Below are positions 1-5,787 of a stretch of DNA of 8,515 nucleotides, piece after piece. The stretch comes from Candidatus Sabulitectum sp. (GTDB lineage Bacteria; Fermentibacterota; Fermentibacteria; Fermentibacterales; JCC-6), in NCBI GenBank assembly GCA_029940175.1, contig JAOZRM010000139.1, forward strand, positions 1 through 8,515, given 5' to 3'. Under the pieces are notes generated by a model. The model made no database searches, had not been told where the DNA came from, and was given only the letters and a program-made list of their open reading frames with translations. How positions within the stretch are numbered: the first letter of the stretch is position 1; the number at the start of each line of letters is the position of its first letter. The position numbers and the translations under genes are program-made.

Positions 1-736
1 TCAGGTAAAGCACTGCTCCCAGCATCAGGAGAGGCAGACTGCCCTGGAGGGGAATGTTGAACCAGAAAACTGCCACTGCTGTTACCACCAGCACATTAAC
101 CATTCCAATTGCACCGAATGGAAGAAGTTTGCCTACTATGAATTCCCACCTTTTCATTGGTGTTACCATGATCTGCTCCATGGTGCCGATCTCAACTTCC
201 CGCACAACTGCCATGCTGCTTAGTATCAGTGTGATAACCATCACCATCATTGCGATCACACCGGGTACATAGAAGTTCCGGCTTTCCAGAAGAGGGTTGT
301 ACCAGGCTCGAGATTCCACAGTAACAGGTGGCTGCTTATTGCCTGCAAGAATTGCCGCTGCATATCCTGCGGTTACCCCTGCCGACAACCCACGGGAACC
401 ATCGGTAACAAACTGCATCTGTCCCTGATGATCGAAGAGGATCATTGCCTGGATATCTCCCTGATCCATGGCATACCACGCTTCATCATAACTGGTTCTG
501 TATGTTGGAATGAAAATACCGGAGGAAATGAACTGATCTGTTGTTGCTCGGGTGCTGGTGGTATTAGCCAGGTCTACTACAGCGGTATCAACTTTCTTCA
601 CATCTGTGGTTACTGCGTAGCCGAATATCAGTGTCTGAAATATGGGCATGACCAGAATTACCATTCTCATTCTCGGGTCTCTCAGAGTCTGGAGAAGTTC
701 CTTCTTCAACATAAATTTAAGTCTGCCTGACATCAT
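1..736 (-). CDS. ABC-2 type permease (second of pair), partial, C-terminus beyond left edge
   Basis: An open minus-strand frame starts at 736 and reads 245 codons to the window edge without a stop. The product resembles the ABC-2 membrane subunits of YbhS/YbhR/YhhJ-type exporters. Residues 9-23 carry the cytoplasmic KKELLQTLRDPR motif. A first membrane helix lies at about 24-43, and an extracytoplasmic domain covers about 45-155. A second helix at about 157-177 is followed by the family motif REVEIGTMEQIMVTP (179-193), then two further hydrophobic segments up to the edge. The full protein is probably about 365-375 residues, so roughly the last third is missing. The start codon overlaps the stop of the upstream permease (ATGA, 736-733). 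A second in-frame ATG at 733 would give TGATG coupling instead. The protein is clearly a paralogue of that upstream permease and should form the transmembrane heterodimer with it. The exported substrate cannot be read from sequence. Confidence 0.9.
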   Translation of the reverse strand, partial: MMSGRLKFMLKKELLQTLRDPRMRMVILVMPIFQTLIFGYAVTTDVKKVDTAVVDLANTTSTRATTDQFISSGIFIPTYRTSYDEAWYAMDQGDIQAMILFDHQGQMQFVTDGSRGLSAGVTAGYAAAILAGNKQPPVTVESRAWYNPLLESRNFYVPGVIAMMVMVITLILSSMAVVREVEIGTMEQIMVTPMKRWEFIVGKLLPFGAIGMVNVLVVTAVAVFWFNIPLQGSLPLLMLGAVLYL

Positions 737-1821
737 CTGCCGTCCAGATTCAGTTTGAGTTTCTTCATGGTCATGGCCAGAACCACCACAGCAAACAGGG
801 TCAGGAAAAGCAGTTCTTTTGTGGGTGCAGCCCCCCATGTGCCTTTCAGGAAAATGGTTCTAAGCAGTGAGACGAAATATGTGGCTGGGATCAGTTTTGT
901 TATTGCCTGAACAACTGCTGGCATTGCTTTAATGTCATAAACAAAACCGGAGAGAATAAACCCCGGAAGAAATGTTATAACAAGGGCAAGCTGACTTGCC
1001 AGCAACTGGCTTTTTGCTGCAGTGCTGATAAGAATACCCACTGAAAGAGTTGTGAAAATGAACATTCCACTTACACCCGCCAGAGCAAGCAGGCTGCCGT
1101 TAAGTGGAACTCCGAACAGGAAAAGTGCCATAAGTACCGCTATGATAAGGTCAATTACACCTATGATGTAGTATGGGACCAGCTTGCCTATCAGGAACTC
1201 TCCCCTGCGCATGGGAGTGGAGATAAGCTGCTCCATTGTACCGTTCTCCCACTCACGGGCCACACACAAAGAGGTGAGCATTGCAGCTATTACATTCAAT
1301 ATTATTGCAATAAGACCGGGAATGATAGACCAGGTTGTATCCATTGCCGGATTGTATGCTGTGATTATGCTCATGGCTGCAGTTTGTACTGCATTTTTTG
1401 TGATACCGTCTGCATACATTATAGAGAGTCTTGCAGTGTTGGAATCGCTGCCGTCAACAAGCAGTTGTACTATTGCCGGTTCATGCCTGGCTATTTTCTC
1501 TTCAAAATCAGGCGGTATCACAAGAACTGCGGTTGCCTGCCCGGACTGGATTATATCCTCGGTATCCCTCTGTGAGTAGCACACACCCGCTGGTTGAAAA
1601 GCTTCCGAATTGGTAAAGTCACGAATAAGATCTCTTGAAGTTAAGGTGTTGCTCTGGTCCCATACTGCAAGGGGAACATTATCTACATTAAGTGAAAGCC
1701 CGTAACCGAAAAGTACAAGCAGCAGAACCGGTATGGCAAGCCCCATTCCAAGGCTGCGGGGGTCACGGATCACATGTGTTATCTCTTTCTTTGCTATGGC
1801 TTTTACTCGCTGCCGGTTCAC
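733..1821 (-). CDS. ABC-2 type permease (first of pair)
   Basis: This 362-residue inner-membrane subunit belongs to an ABC-2 exporter of the YbhS/YhhJ class. A cytoplasmic N-terminus with KKEITHVIRDPR (11-22) leads into helix 1 (about 25-44). A large extracytoplasmic domain (about 45-163) and a block of five hydrophobic segments (about 166-186, 213-236, 245-266, 277-295, 336-351) follow. The family motif REWENGTMEQLISTP sits at 189-203, just after helix 2. The start is GTG at 1821, overlapping the stop of the ATPase 2 gene as GTGA. A GGGGG run about 7 nt upstream serves as the ribosome binding site, which supports the non-ATG start. The gene ends by overlapping the start of the next permease by 4 nt. 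Length and topology are normal for the family. What it exports is unknown; relatives are tied to drugs, cations or other toxic compounds. Confidence 0.93.
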   Translation of the reverse strand: MNRQRVKAIAKKEITHVIRDPRSLGMGLAIPVLLLVLFGYGLSLNVDNVPLAVWDQSNTLTSRDLIRDFTNSEAFQPAGVCYSQRDTEDIIQSGQATAVLVIPPDFEEKIARHEPAIVQLLVDGSDSNTARLSIMYADGITKNAVQTAAMSIITAYNPAMDTTWSIIPGLIAIILNVIAAMLTSLCVAREWENGTMEQLISTPMRRGEFLIGKLVPYYIIGVIDLIIAVLMALFLFGVPLNGSLLALAGVSGMFIFTTLSVGILISTAAKSQLLASQLALVITFLPGFILSGFVYDIKAMPAVVQAITKLIPATYFVSLLRTIFLKGTWGAAPTKELLFLTLFAVVVLAMTMKKLKLNLDGR

Positions 1822-2555
1822 AGGTTTTCCCCCTTCTGAACAAGAGAGACAAAAACATCCTCCAGAGAATCCTTTTTGTATTTTTGTTTCAGTTCACCGG
1901 GCGATCCTATGGCAATCACCTTGCCGGCCCTCATTATTGAGAGACGGTCACAGTACTCCGCCTCCATCATGTAGTGAGTGGTGACAAATACTGTAGTACC
2001 GTTTTCAGCAAGTTTTCTGATGGTTTCCCAGAACTTCCGCCTGGTAATGGGATCTACACCTGATGTGGGTTCATCAAGAAAAAGAATGCTGGGGCTGTGC
2101 ATAACCGCACTGGCAAGTGAAAGCTGCTGCTTCCATCCTACTGGCAGACTGCCAGTAAGTTTTTTCTCTTTACCCGCCAGGCCGGCACTTTCGATGGCCT
2201 TGTTAACCGCTTCTTTTCTTTTCTTAACTCCGTAGATACCTGCAAAGAAATTGAGATTCTCCTCGATTGTAAGATCGTCATACAAGGAAAACTTCTGACT
2301 CATGTATCCAATGAATGTTTTCACTTTTTCCGGAGTCTTTGAGATATCAACACCACCTACGATTCCTCTACCCTCCGTGGGCTTCAAAATTCCGCAGAGC
2401 ATTCTGATGGTGGTTGATTTTCCTGCACCATTGGCTCCCAGGAAGCCAAATATCTCTCCTCTGTTAACTGTAAAAGAGATGTCATCCACTGCTGTAAAGT
2501 CACCGAACTTCTTCGTGAGATGCTCGATTATTACCGCAGGATGCTGCTGCTTCAT
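1818..2555 (-). CDS. ABC transporter ATPase 2 (YbhF C-half type), degenerate signature motif
   Basis: This cytoplasmic nucleotide-binding subunit has 245 residues from the preferred start. Walker A GANGAGKST is at about 40-48, the Q-loop glutamine in YMSQKF at about 84-89, Walker B LFLDEPT at about 158-164 and a canonical switch histidine in TTHYMMEAE at about 192-200. The ABC signature, normally LSGGQ, reads LPVGW at about 137-141, while the following KQQLSLA is conserved. I prefer the ATG at 2555 because GGTGA (2567-2563) lies 7 nt upstream and the protein then begins at the usual distance from Walker A. ATG codons at 2570 and 2612 are also in frame but have poorer ribosome binding sites, and the 2612 start would overlap ATPase 1 by 50 nt. 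It is most like the second half of the fused E. coli YbhF or RbbA proteins and should pair with ATPase 1. Confidence 0.93.
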   Translation of the reverse strand: MKQQHPAVIIEHLTKKFGDFTAVDDISFTVNRGEIFGFLGANGAGKSTTIRMLCGILKPTEGRGIVGGVDISKTPEKVKTFIGYMSQKFSLYDDLTIEENLNFFAGIYGVKKRKEAVNKAIESAGLAGKEKKLTGSLPVGWKQQLSLASAVMHSPSILFLDEPTSGVDPITRRKFWETIRKLAENGTTVFVTTHYMMEAEYCDRLSIMRAGKVIAIGSPGELKQKYKKDSLEDVFVSLVQKGENL

Positions 2556-2562
2556 TTTCTGC

Positions 2563-2567
2563 TCACC
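2563..2567 (-). promoter_or_regulatory. Ribosome binding site of ATPase 2, containing the stop codon of ATPase 1
   Basis: On the minus strand GGTGA is complementary to the 16S rRNA 3' end and lies 7 nt before the ATG at 2555. Its last three bases are the TGA stop of ATPase 1. A ribosome terminating on ATPase 1 therefore sits directly on this site, which fits tight coupling of the two subunits. Confidence 0.5.
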
Positions 2568-3474
2568 CATGATCTGCTTCTGTTTCTGACAGGTACACGA
2601 AAGCATCTTCAACTGACCCGCTGGATCTGATCAATTCAGGCTGCCTGTTTATGCTTTTCTGTATCTGTTCTTCAGTGATATTACCCATCACATGTACCTG
2701 TGAACCGAATACAGTTGATACAGCGTCTGTACTCCTGGCTATTTTGCTGGACTCTTCAAATGGATTGTCTGAATTGAATTTGAGCACTCCACCGGGGATA
2801 AGACCTACTATTTCCTTCGGCGTACCCCGGGCTGTGATCTTCCCTTTGTCCATGAAAGCCAGGCGATGGCATCTTTCCGCTTCATCCAGGTAGGCGGTTG
2901 TCATAATGATGGTAAGCCCTTCATCCACCAGTTTGTATAGAAGGTTCCAGAATTCTTTCCTTGATACCGGGTCTACTCCGTTGGTGGGCTCGTCAAGCAG
3001 AAGCAGCTCCGGGGTGTGAATCAGTGCACAGGCAAGACCCAGCTTCTGCTTCATTCCGCCGGAGAGTTTTCCAGCTGGCCGTTTTCTGAACTGCGTGAGA
3101 CTGCTCCAGTCAAGAAGTTTGTCCATGCTTGCTTTTAACTCGGATCTTTTTACTCCGTACAAGTCGGCATAGAATCTCATGTTTTCTTCAACTGTAAGAT
3201 CCTGATACAAGCCGAATCTCTGACTCATATAGGCAATTCTGTCATGGATCTTTTCTTTGTCTGTGGTTGAGTTCAGACCCAGTATGTGTGCTTCTCCGGA
3301 GTCCTGTGTAAGAATTGCTGCAAGTATCCGCATGGTGGTGGTCTTCCCTGCACCGTCCGGACCAACAAGACCGAATACCTCACCCCTGCCCACTTCAAAA
3401 GAAATGCCTTTAACGGCATGTACATCTTTGAAAGACATGGCCAGGTTACGGACTGATACGCTTTTCTCACTCAT
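2563..3474 (-). CDS. ABC transporter ATPase 1 (YbhF N-half type), switch histidine missing
   Basis: This 303-residue nucleotide-binding subunit has Walker A GPDGAGKT (38-45), the Q-loop glutamine in MSQRF (Q85), a canonical signature LSGGM (137-141) and Walker B LLLLDEPT (157-164). The switch or H-loop reads TTAYLDEAE, with Ala194 where histidine is expected. The GPDGAGKT form of the P-loop and the TAY sequence are, from memory, typical of the first nucleotide-binding half of YbhF/RbbA proteins. This supports the view that the usual fused ATPase is split here. The C-terminal extension after about residue 220 ends in SSGSVEDAFVYLSE, the normal tail of this class. The start ATG at 3474 shares one base with the stop of the adaptor gene (TAATG). 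ATP hydrolysis at its own Walker site may be impaired; the protein still supplies an intact signature to the partner site. Confidence 0.94.
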   Translation of the reverse strand: MSEKSVSVRNLAMSFKDVHAVKGISFEVGRGEVFGLVGPDGAGKTTTMRILAAILTQDSGEAHILGLNSTTDKEKIHDRIAYMSQRFGLYQDLTVEENMRFYADLYGVKRSELKASMDKLLDWSSLTQFRKRPAGKLSGGMKQKLGLACALIHTPELLLLDEPTNGVDPVSRKEFWNLLYKLVDEGLTIIMTTAYLDEAERCHRLAFMDKGKITARGTPKEIVGLIPGGVLKFNSDNPFEESSKIARSTDAVSTVFGSQVHVMGNITEEQIQKSINRQPELIRSSGSVEDAFVYLSETEADHG

Positions 3475-4430
3475 TACAGGGTTAACTCCACGTCCACAGG
3501 CATACCTGCTTTGAAGATATTTTCAGAGTTGGGAATAACTGCTTCCACACGATAGACAAGGCTTGTTCTTCCCTCACGGGTTTCCACCTGTGAAGGGGTA
3601 AATTCAGCACGGTCCGCTATGTGAGTTATGGTTCCTGTAACAGTCTGAGCGTCGTGTGTTGTGTTTGTACTCACTGTTACTGTGTTACCAATTTCCGTAG
3701 TTGCAAGGTAAGGCTGGGAAATGTAGAAGATCGCCTTGACTGTATCCATGTCTGCCACGGTGAGCAGTGTCATTCCAGGGGCAATATTCTCTCCTGACTC
3801 AATATTGGTTCCCGTAACTGTTCCAGCAAGCGGGGAGGTTATGTTTGTCCATTCCAGTCGTTTTTCAGCAAGCTCTCTTGCTGCTTCTGCTGATTCAACA
3901 GCAGCCTGTGCCGCTTCTATTTCTGTTGACCTCGCACCCTCCACTGCCAGTGAATAACTCTGCTGCGCACCTGTATACTGGGTCTGTGCCTGGGTTGCCG
4001 CAGTCTGGGCTGCCTGCAGCTGCTGGTCAGAGATGGCTCCTGCTGCAGAAAGTTCAACTGCTCTTGCCAGGTCAGTGTTTCTCTGATCTCTTGCAGCTCT
4101 GGCAGCTGCCACTGTTGATGATGCTGCAATGATCTGCTGCTCTCTGGTACCCTCAAGCATGGTTGCCAGATTTGCCTGGGCAATTGTCAGTGCAGCCTCT
4201 CTCTGTGCTAGAGCAAGAAGGTACTCTGTCTGATCAATACTTATCAGGATCTGCCCATTCTCTACATTGTCTCCCTGCATCACCATCAGTTCTTCAACAG
4301 CACCGCCAACTCTTGCAGAGATCCTTACATCATCGATCTCAACTGTACCGGAGAATAAGTCTTCATTGCCGCTTCCACACGCTACTGTCAGCAAAAGCAT
4401 AAGGAACGGGATGATTGTTTCTTTTTTCAT
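3474..4430 (-). CDS. Membrane fusion / adaptor protein of ABC exporter (HlyD/YbhG family), probable lipoprotein
   Basis: This 318-residue periplasmic adaptor would link the inner-membrane exporter to an outer-membrane channel. The N-terminus is a short basic, hydrophobic signal ending LTVAC (14-18), a plausible lipobox with Cys18 as the lipidated residue; Thr at -3 is tolerated but not the commonest choice. The first half of the biotinyl/lipoyl-like domain is at about 28-70. A long Ala/Gln-rich coiled-coil hairpin spans about 72-195. The second lipoyl half begins at EWTNITSPLAGTV (193-205) and is followed by a beta-barrel region to the end (KAGMPVDVELTL). The start overlaps the TetR stop as ATGA, with AAGGA about 8-9 nt upstream. 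Residue +2 after the lipobox cysteine is Gly, not Asp, so by the E. coli rule it would not be held in the inner membrane; that rule may not hold in this organism. No TolC-like gene is in view. Confidence 0.92.
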   Translation of the reverse strand: MKKETIIPFLMLLLTVACGSGNEDLFSGTVEIDDVRISARVGGAVEELMVMQGDNVENGQILISIDQTEYLLALAQREAALTIAQANLATMLEGTREQQIIAASSTVAAARAARDQRNTDLARAVELSAAGAISDQQLQAAQTAATQAQTQYTGAQQSYSLAVEGARSTEIEAAQAAVESAEAARELAEKRLEWTNITSPLAGTVTGTNIESGENIAPGMTLLTVADMDTVKAIFYISQPYLATTEIGNTVTVSTNTTHDAQTVTGTITHIADRAEFTPSQVETREGRTSLVYRVEAVIPNSENIFKAGMPVDVELTL

Positions 4431-5041
4431 TGCTCTGGTCCTTCCTTAAGAATACCGTGGAGAAGAATATCTTTAATTGATTCTGTGATCTGTTCTGCTG
4501 ATAGTGGTCCGGGGTCATCGGGATTCAATTCCTGACGCATTTCCCGTGTAAGTGAGAGTGTAAAGATGGCTCCGGTGACCATGAATTGAAGTGCAGTAGG
4601 GTCTATATCTCTGAAAGTGCCTTCTTCTATGCCCATTGTAACCATGGATCTGACAGTACTCAGGAAGCTCTTTAAACCCTCTCGACCCTGTTCTGGAAAT
4701 GTTTTTGCGTTACCGGCAAGCTCTCTAAGCATAATGGATGGTATCAGTCTGTTTTCTGCTGCGTTCTCTGCAATGCCCGCGAGAATGTTTGCCATTGTTT
4801 CCGGGGCTGTTATTGAGGATTCCATTGCTTTCATAATCGCGTTCTGAAAACCCATCTGCCCTCTTAGAACAACTCTGCGGTAAAGCTCTTCCTTATCTCC
4901 CACACGGTAATAGAGCATTGCCTTGTTAATACCGGCTCTTTTTGCGATGGCATCAACTCTTGCTCCATCAAAACCTTTCTGGGCAAACTCCCCGGCTGCT
5001 GCATCAAGAATTACCTGCTCATCCATCTTTTTCGGAGACAT
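4427..5041 (-). CDS. TetR/AcrR-family transcriptional regulator of the exporter operon
   Basis: This 204-residue one-component regulator has a TetR-type DNA-binding domain at about 7-55. It shows ILDAAAGEFAQKGFDGARVD, then helix-turn-helix residues AIAKRAGINKAMLYYRVGDK (31-50), where the usual YYHF is YYRV. The C-terminal helical part (about 60-200) should bind ligand and dimerise; I cannot infer the ligand. The ATG at 5041 is preceded by GGAGG 4 nt upstream. It is the first gene of the operon, and its stop overlaps the adaptor start by 4 nt, so regulator and pump are made from one transcript. A palindrome overlapping its promoter suggests direct autorepression, relieved when the pump substrate or a related molecule binds. 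The arrangement parallels E. coli cecR (ybiH), which lies upstream of ybhGFSR, but orthology is not claimed. Confidence 0.93.
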   Translation of the reverse strand: MSPKKMDEQVILDAAAGEFAQKGFDGARVDAIAKRAGINKAMLYYRVGDKEELYRRVVLRGQMGFQNAIMKAMESSITAPETMANILAGIAENAAENRLIPSIMLRELAGNAKTFPEQGREGLKSFLSTVRSMVTMGIEEGTFRDIDPTALQFMVTGAIFTLSLTREMRQELNPDDPGPLSAEQITESIKDILLHGILKEGPEQ

Positions 5042-5045
5042 CTTT

Positions 5046-5050
5046 CCTCC
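5046..5050 (-). promoter_or_regulatory. Ribosome binding site of the TetR gene
   Basis: The minus strand reads GGAGG followed by AAAG and the ATG at 5041. It is a strong Shine-Dalgarno match at a slightly short distance and fixes the regulator start. Confidence 0.7.
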
Positions 5051-5064
5051 ATTTAACTATTCTG

Positions 5065-5082
5065 TTTAACCGTTTGGTTAAA
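5065..5082. promoter_or_regulatory. Candidate TetR operator, perfect inverted repeat
   Basis: TTTAACC and GGTTAAA form a perfect 7-bp inverted repeat around a 4-bp centre (GTTT), 18 bp in all. It starts 24 bp upstream of the TetR start codon, overlaps the last bases of the -10 element and covers the predicted transcription start. Size, symmetry and position are typical of TetR-family autorepressor operators. A further copy of the half-site core, TTTAAC, lies at 5052-5057. Binding by the adjacent regulator is inferred. Confidence 0.65.
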
Positions 5083-5108
5083 TATAGCAGAATGATTCCC
5101 ATTGTCAA
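5081..5108 (-). promoter_or_regulatory. Sigma70-type promoter of the efflux operon
   Basis: On the minus strand a consensus -35 TTGACA (5108-5103) is separated by 16 bp from TATATT (5086-5081), one mismatch from the TATAAT consensus. The predicted start is near 5074, giving a leader of about 30 nt. It is the only strong promoter I see for the six-gene operon, and its -10 is overlapped by the candidate operator. Confidence 0.7.
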
Positions 5109-5248
5109 CAGCTACATGTACTTGTAAATGTGTTCCGCCGGGTTGGTGTTAGAAGATCAGAACCATTCGCCTGCTGAAGAAGAGTAAGTGATCACGGTTG
5201 ACGAGTTGAGGGAATTGGGATCACTCTGCAAACATTCTAAGAAAGAGT
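5109..5248. other. Intergenic DNA between the NfeD-like gene and the efflux promoter
   Basis: No gene is visible in these 140 bases. They hold a TACATGTA palindrome just upstream of the -35 of the efflux promoter and a 7-bp inverted repeat described separately. The rest looks unstructured. Confidence 0.5.
5187..5225 (-). terminator. Weak hairpin downstream of the NfeD-like gene
   Basis: AGTGATC (5187-5193) and GATCACT (5219-5225) can pair as a 7-bp stem with a 25-nt loop. Read on the minus strand, it lies about 24 nt after the NfeD-like stop and is followed by a pyrimidine-rich stretch (TACTCTTCTTC). The loop is long and there is no clean T run, so termination is only possible. The left arm also lies within the palindrome GTGATCAC (5188-5195), so it could be a protein-binding site instead. 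Confidence 0.25.
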
Positions 5249-5548
5249 CTAAACATCCAGCCGCTCTACAAGCAGTACCTTTTCTTCTAAATCAATACTC
5301 TTGACGACTATTTTATCGCCGCTGTTAAAACCATGTCTGCCTTCACCTCTAGCCAGCCAGTTCTCTCCGCCTACCTCAACTCGCATGTCTCCATCGAACT
5401 GAGAAGCTCGAATTACAAACCCTTTTCTTCCAATGAGTTTGTCATAACCCTGACCGTGATACGAAGGCTTCCGTAAATACTTCACCAATACTACAATAAA
5501 CCCGGCAACTACAAGAAATGAAACCAGAAGACAAATTGATCCACCCAT
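5249..5548 (-). CDS. Small NfeD-like membrane protein (one helix plus OB-fold domain)
   Basis: The product has 99 residues from the preferred start. One hydrophobic helix (about 4-23) is followed by a basic KYLRK stop-transfer sequence and then a soluble domain (about 36-98). That domain fits the NfeD C-terminal OB-fold: LIGRKGFVIRAS, then MRVEVGGENWLARGEG, then the closing GDKIVVKSIDLEEKVLLVERL. Family members often work with stomatin/SPFH proteins or membrane proteases and are linked to membrane quality control. Here neither a protease domain nor an SPFH partner gene is adjacent. I prefer the ATG at 5548 because GAGGGG (5558-5553) lies just upstream. An in-frame ATG at 5560 would add four residues but lacks a good ribosome binding site and would place this GAGGGG inside the coding region. 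It is transcribed divergently from the parvulin gene. Confidence 0.8.
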   Translation of the reverse strand: MGGSICLLVSFLVVAGFIVVLVKYLRKPSYHGQGYDKLIGRKGFVIRASQFDGDMRVEVGGENWLARGEGRHGFNSGDKIVVKSIDLEEKVLLVERLDV

Positions 5549-5552
5549 TAAA

Positions 5553-5558
5553 CCCCTC
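5553..5558 (-). promoter_or_regulatory. Ribosome binding site deciding the NfeD-like start
   Basis: The minus strand reads GAGGGG, with 4 nt between its last G and the ATG at 5548. The upstream ATG at 5560 has no comparable site, so the shorter protein is preferred. Confidence 0.5.
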
Positions 5559-5623
5559 ATTTCTACTGTATGCAGTTACTAACGATTACAATCTCCTGAC
5601 TACTCGTCAAGCCTATTGCCGCC

Positions 5624-5639
5624 TGTGATGTACAGCACA
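5624..5639. promoter_or_regulatory. CRP/FNR-like palindrome in the divergent intergenic region
   Basis: TGTGA-N6-GCACA matches the CRP half-site pattern TGTGA-N6-TCACA at nine of ten positions. It is centred about 62 bp upstream of the start predicted for the 5658-5687 promoter, a classical class I activator position. No regulator gene of this family is in the window, so function is inferred from pattern and spacing alone. Confidence 0.3.
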
Positions 5640-5657
5640 TATCTACCAAAGATACTA

Positions 5658-5687
5658 TTGACTGGAAAAAGAGTACGGTACTATCAT
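5658..5687 (+). promoter_or_regulatory. Candidate distal promoter of the parvulin gene
   Basis: TTGACT (5658-5663) and TATCAT (5682-5687) are each one base from consensus, with an 18-bp spacer. The spacer ends in a short palindrome AGTAC-G-GTACT (5672-5682). A start near 5694 would give a leader of about 94 nt. Confidence 0.35.
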
Positions 5688-5725
5688 AACGCTGTTAGCA
5701 ATAGCTGATTTAGCACAGGAAATGA

Positions 5726-5756
5726 TTGCATGGAACTTTTGGCTCACCTGTATATA
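5726..5756 (+). promoter_or_regulatory. Candidate proximal promoter of the parvulin gene
   Basis: TTGCAT (5726-5731) and TATATA (5751-5756) are 19 bp apart, a little long. A start near 5763 would give a leader of about 25 nt. This is weaker than the distal candidate by spacing. Confidence 0.25.
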
Positions 5757-5777
5757 GAGTTACACAAACCATAGAAT

Positions 5778-5781
5778 GGAG
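5778..5781 (+). promoter_or_regulatory. Ribosome binding site deciding the parvulin start
   Basis: GGAG lies 6 nt before the ATG at 5788. It overlaps the other in-frame ATG at 5776, which has no upstream site of its own. The choice also yields a standard signal peptide beginning MKK. Confidence 0.6.
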
Positions 5782-5787
5782 TTATTA

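Noticed and set aside
428..730. Plus-strand 100-codon frame at the left end
   Set aside because: It is antisense to the partial permease, whose translation carries clear ABC-2 motifs. No upstream Shine-Dalgarno is seen.
1184..1579. Plus-strand open frames across the permease and ATPase genes
   Set aside because: They lie antisense to well-supported family members, lack ribosome binding sites and show no recognisable domains, so they are shadows.
2556..2612. N-terminal extension of ATPase 2 to the ATG at 2612
   Set aside because: It would overlap ATPase 1 by 50 nt, adds a low-complexity Gln/Lys/Cys stretch not expected in the family, and the ATG at 2555 has a better ribosome binding site.
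3845..4183. Frames rich in Leu/Gln on both strands within the adaptor gene, and CTG-like triplet runs
   Set aside because: They arise from the Ala/Gln-rich coiled coil of the adaptor. There is no exact tandem repeat.
5549..5600. Possible promoter for the NfeD-like gene using TTGACG (5610-5605, minus strand)
   Set aside because: The best -10 match, TGTAAT, is only 14 bp away and other spacings give poor hexamers.
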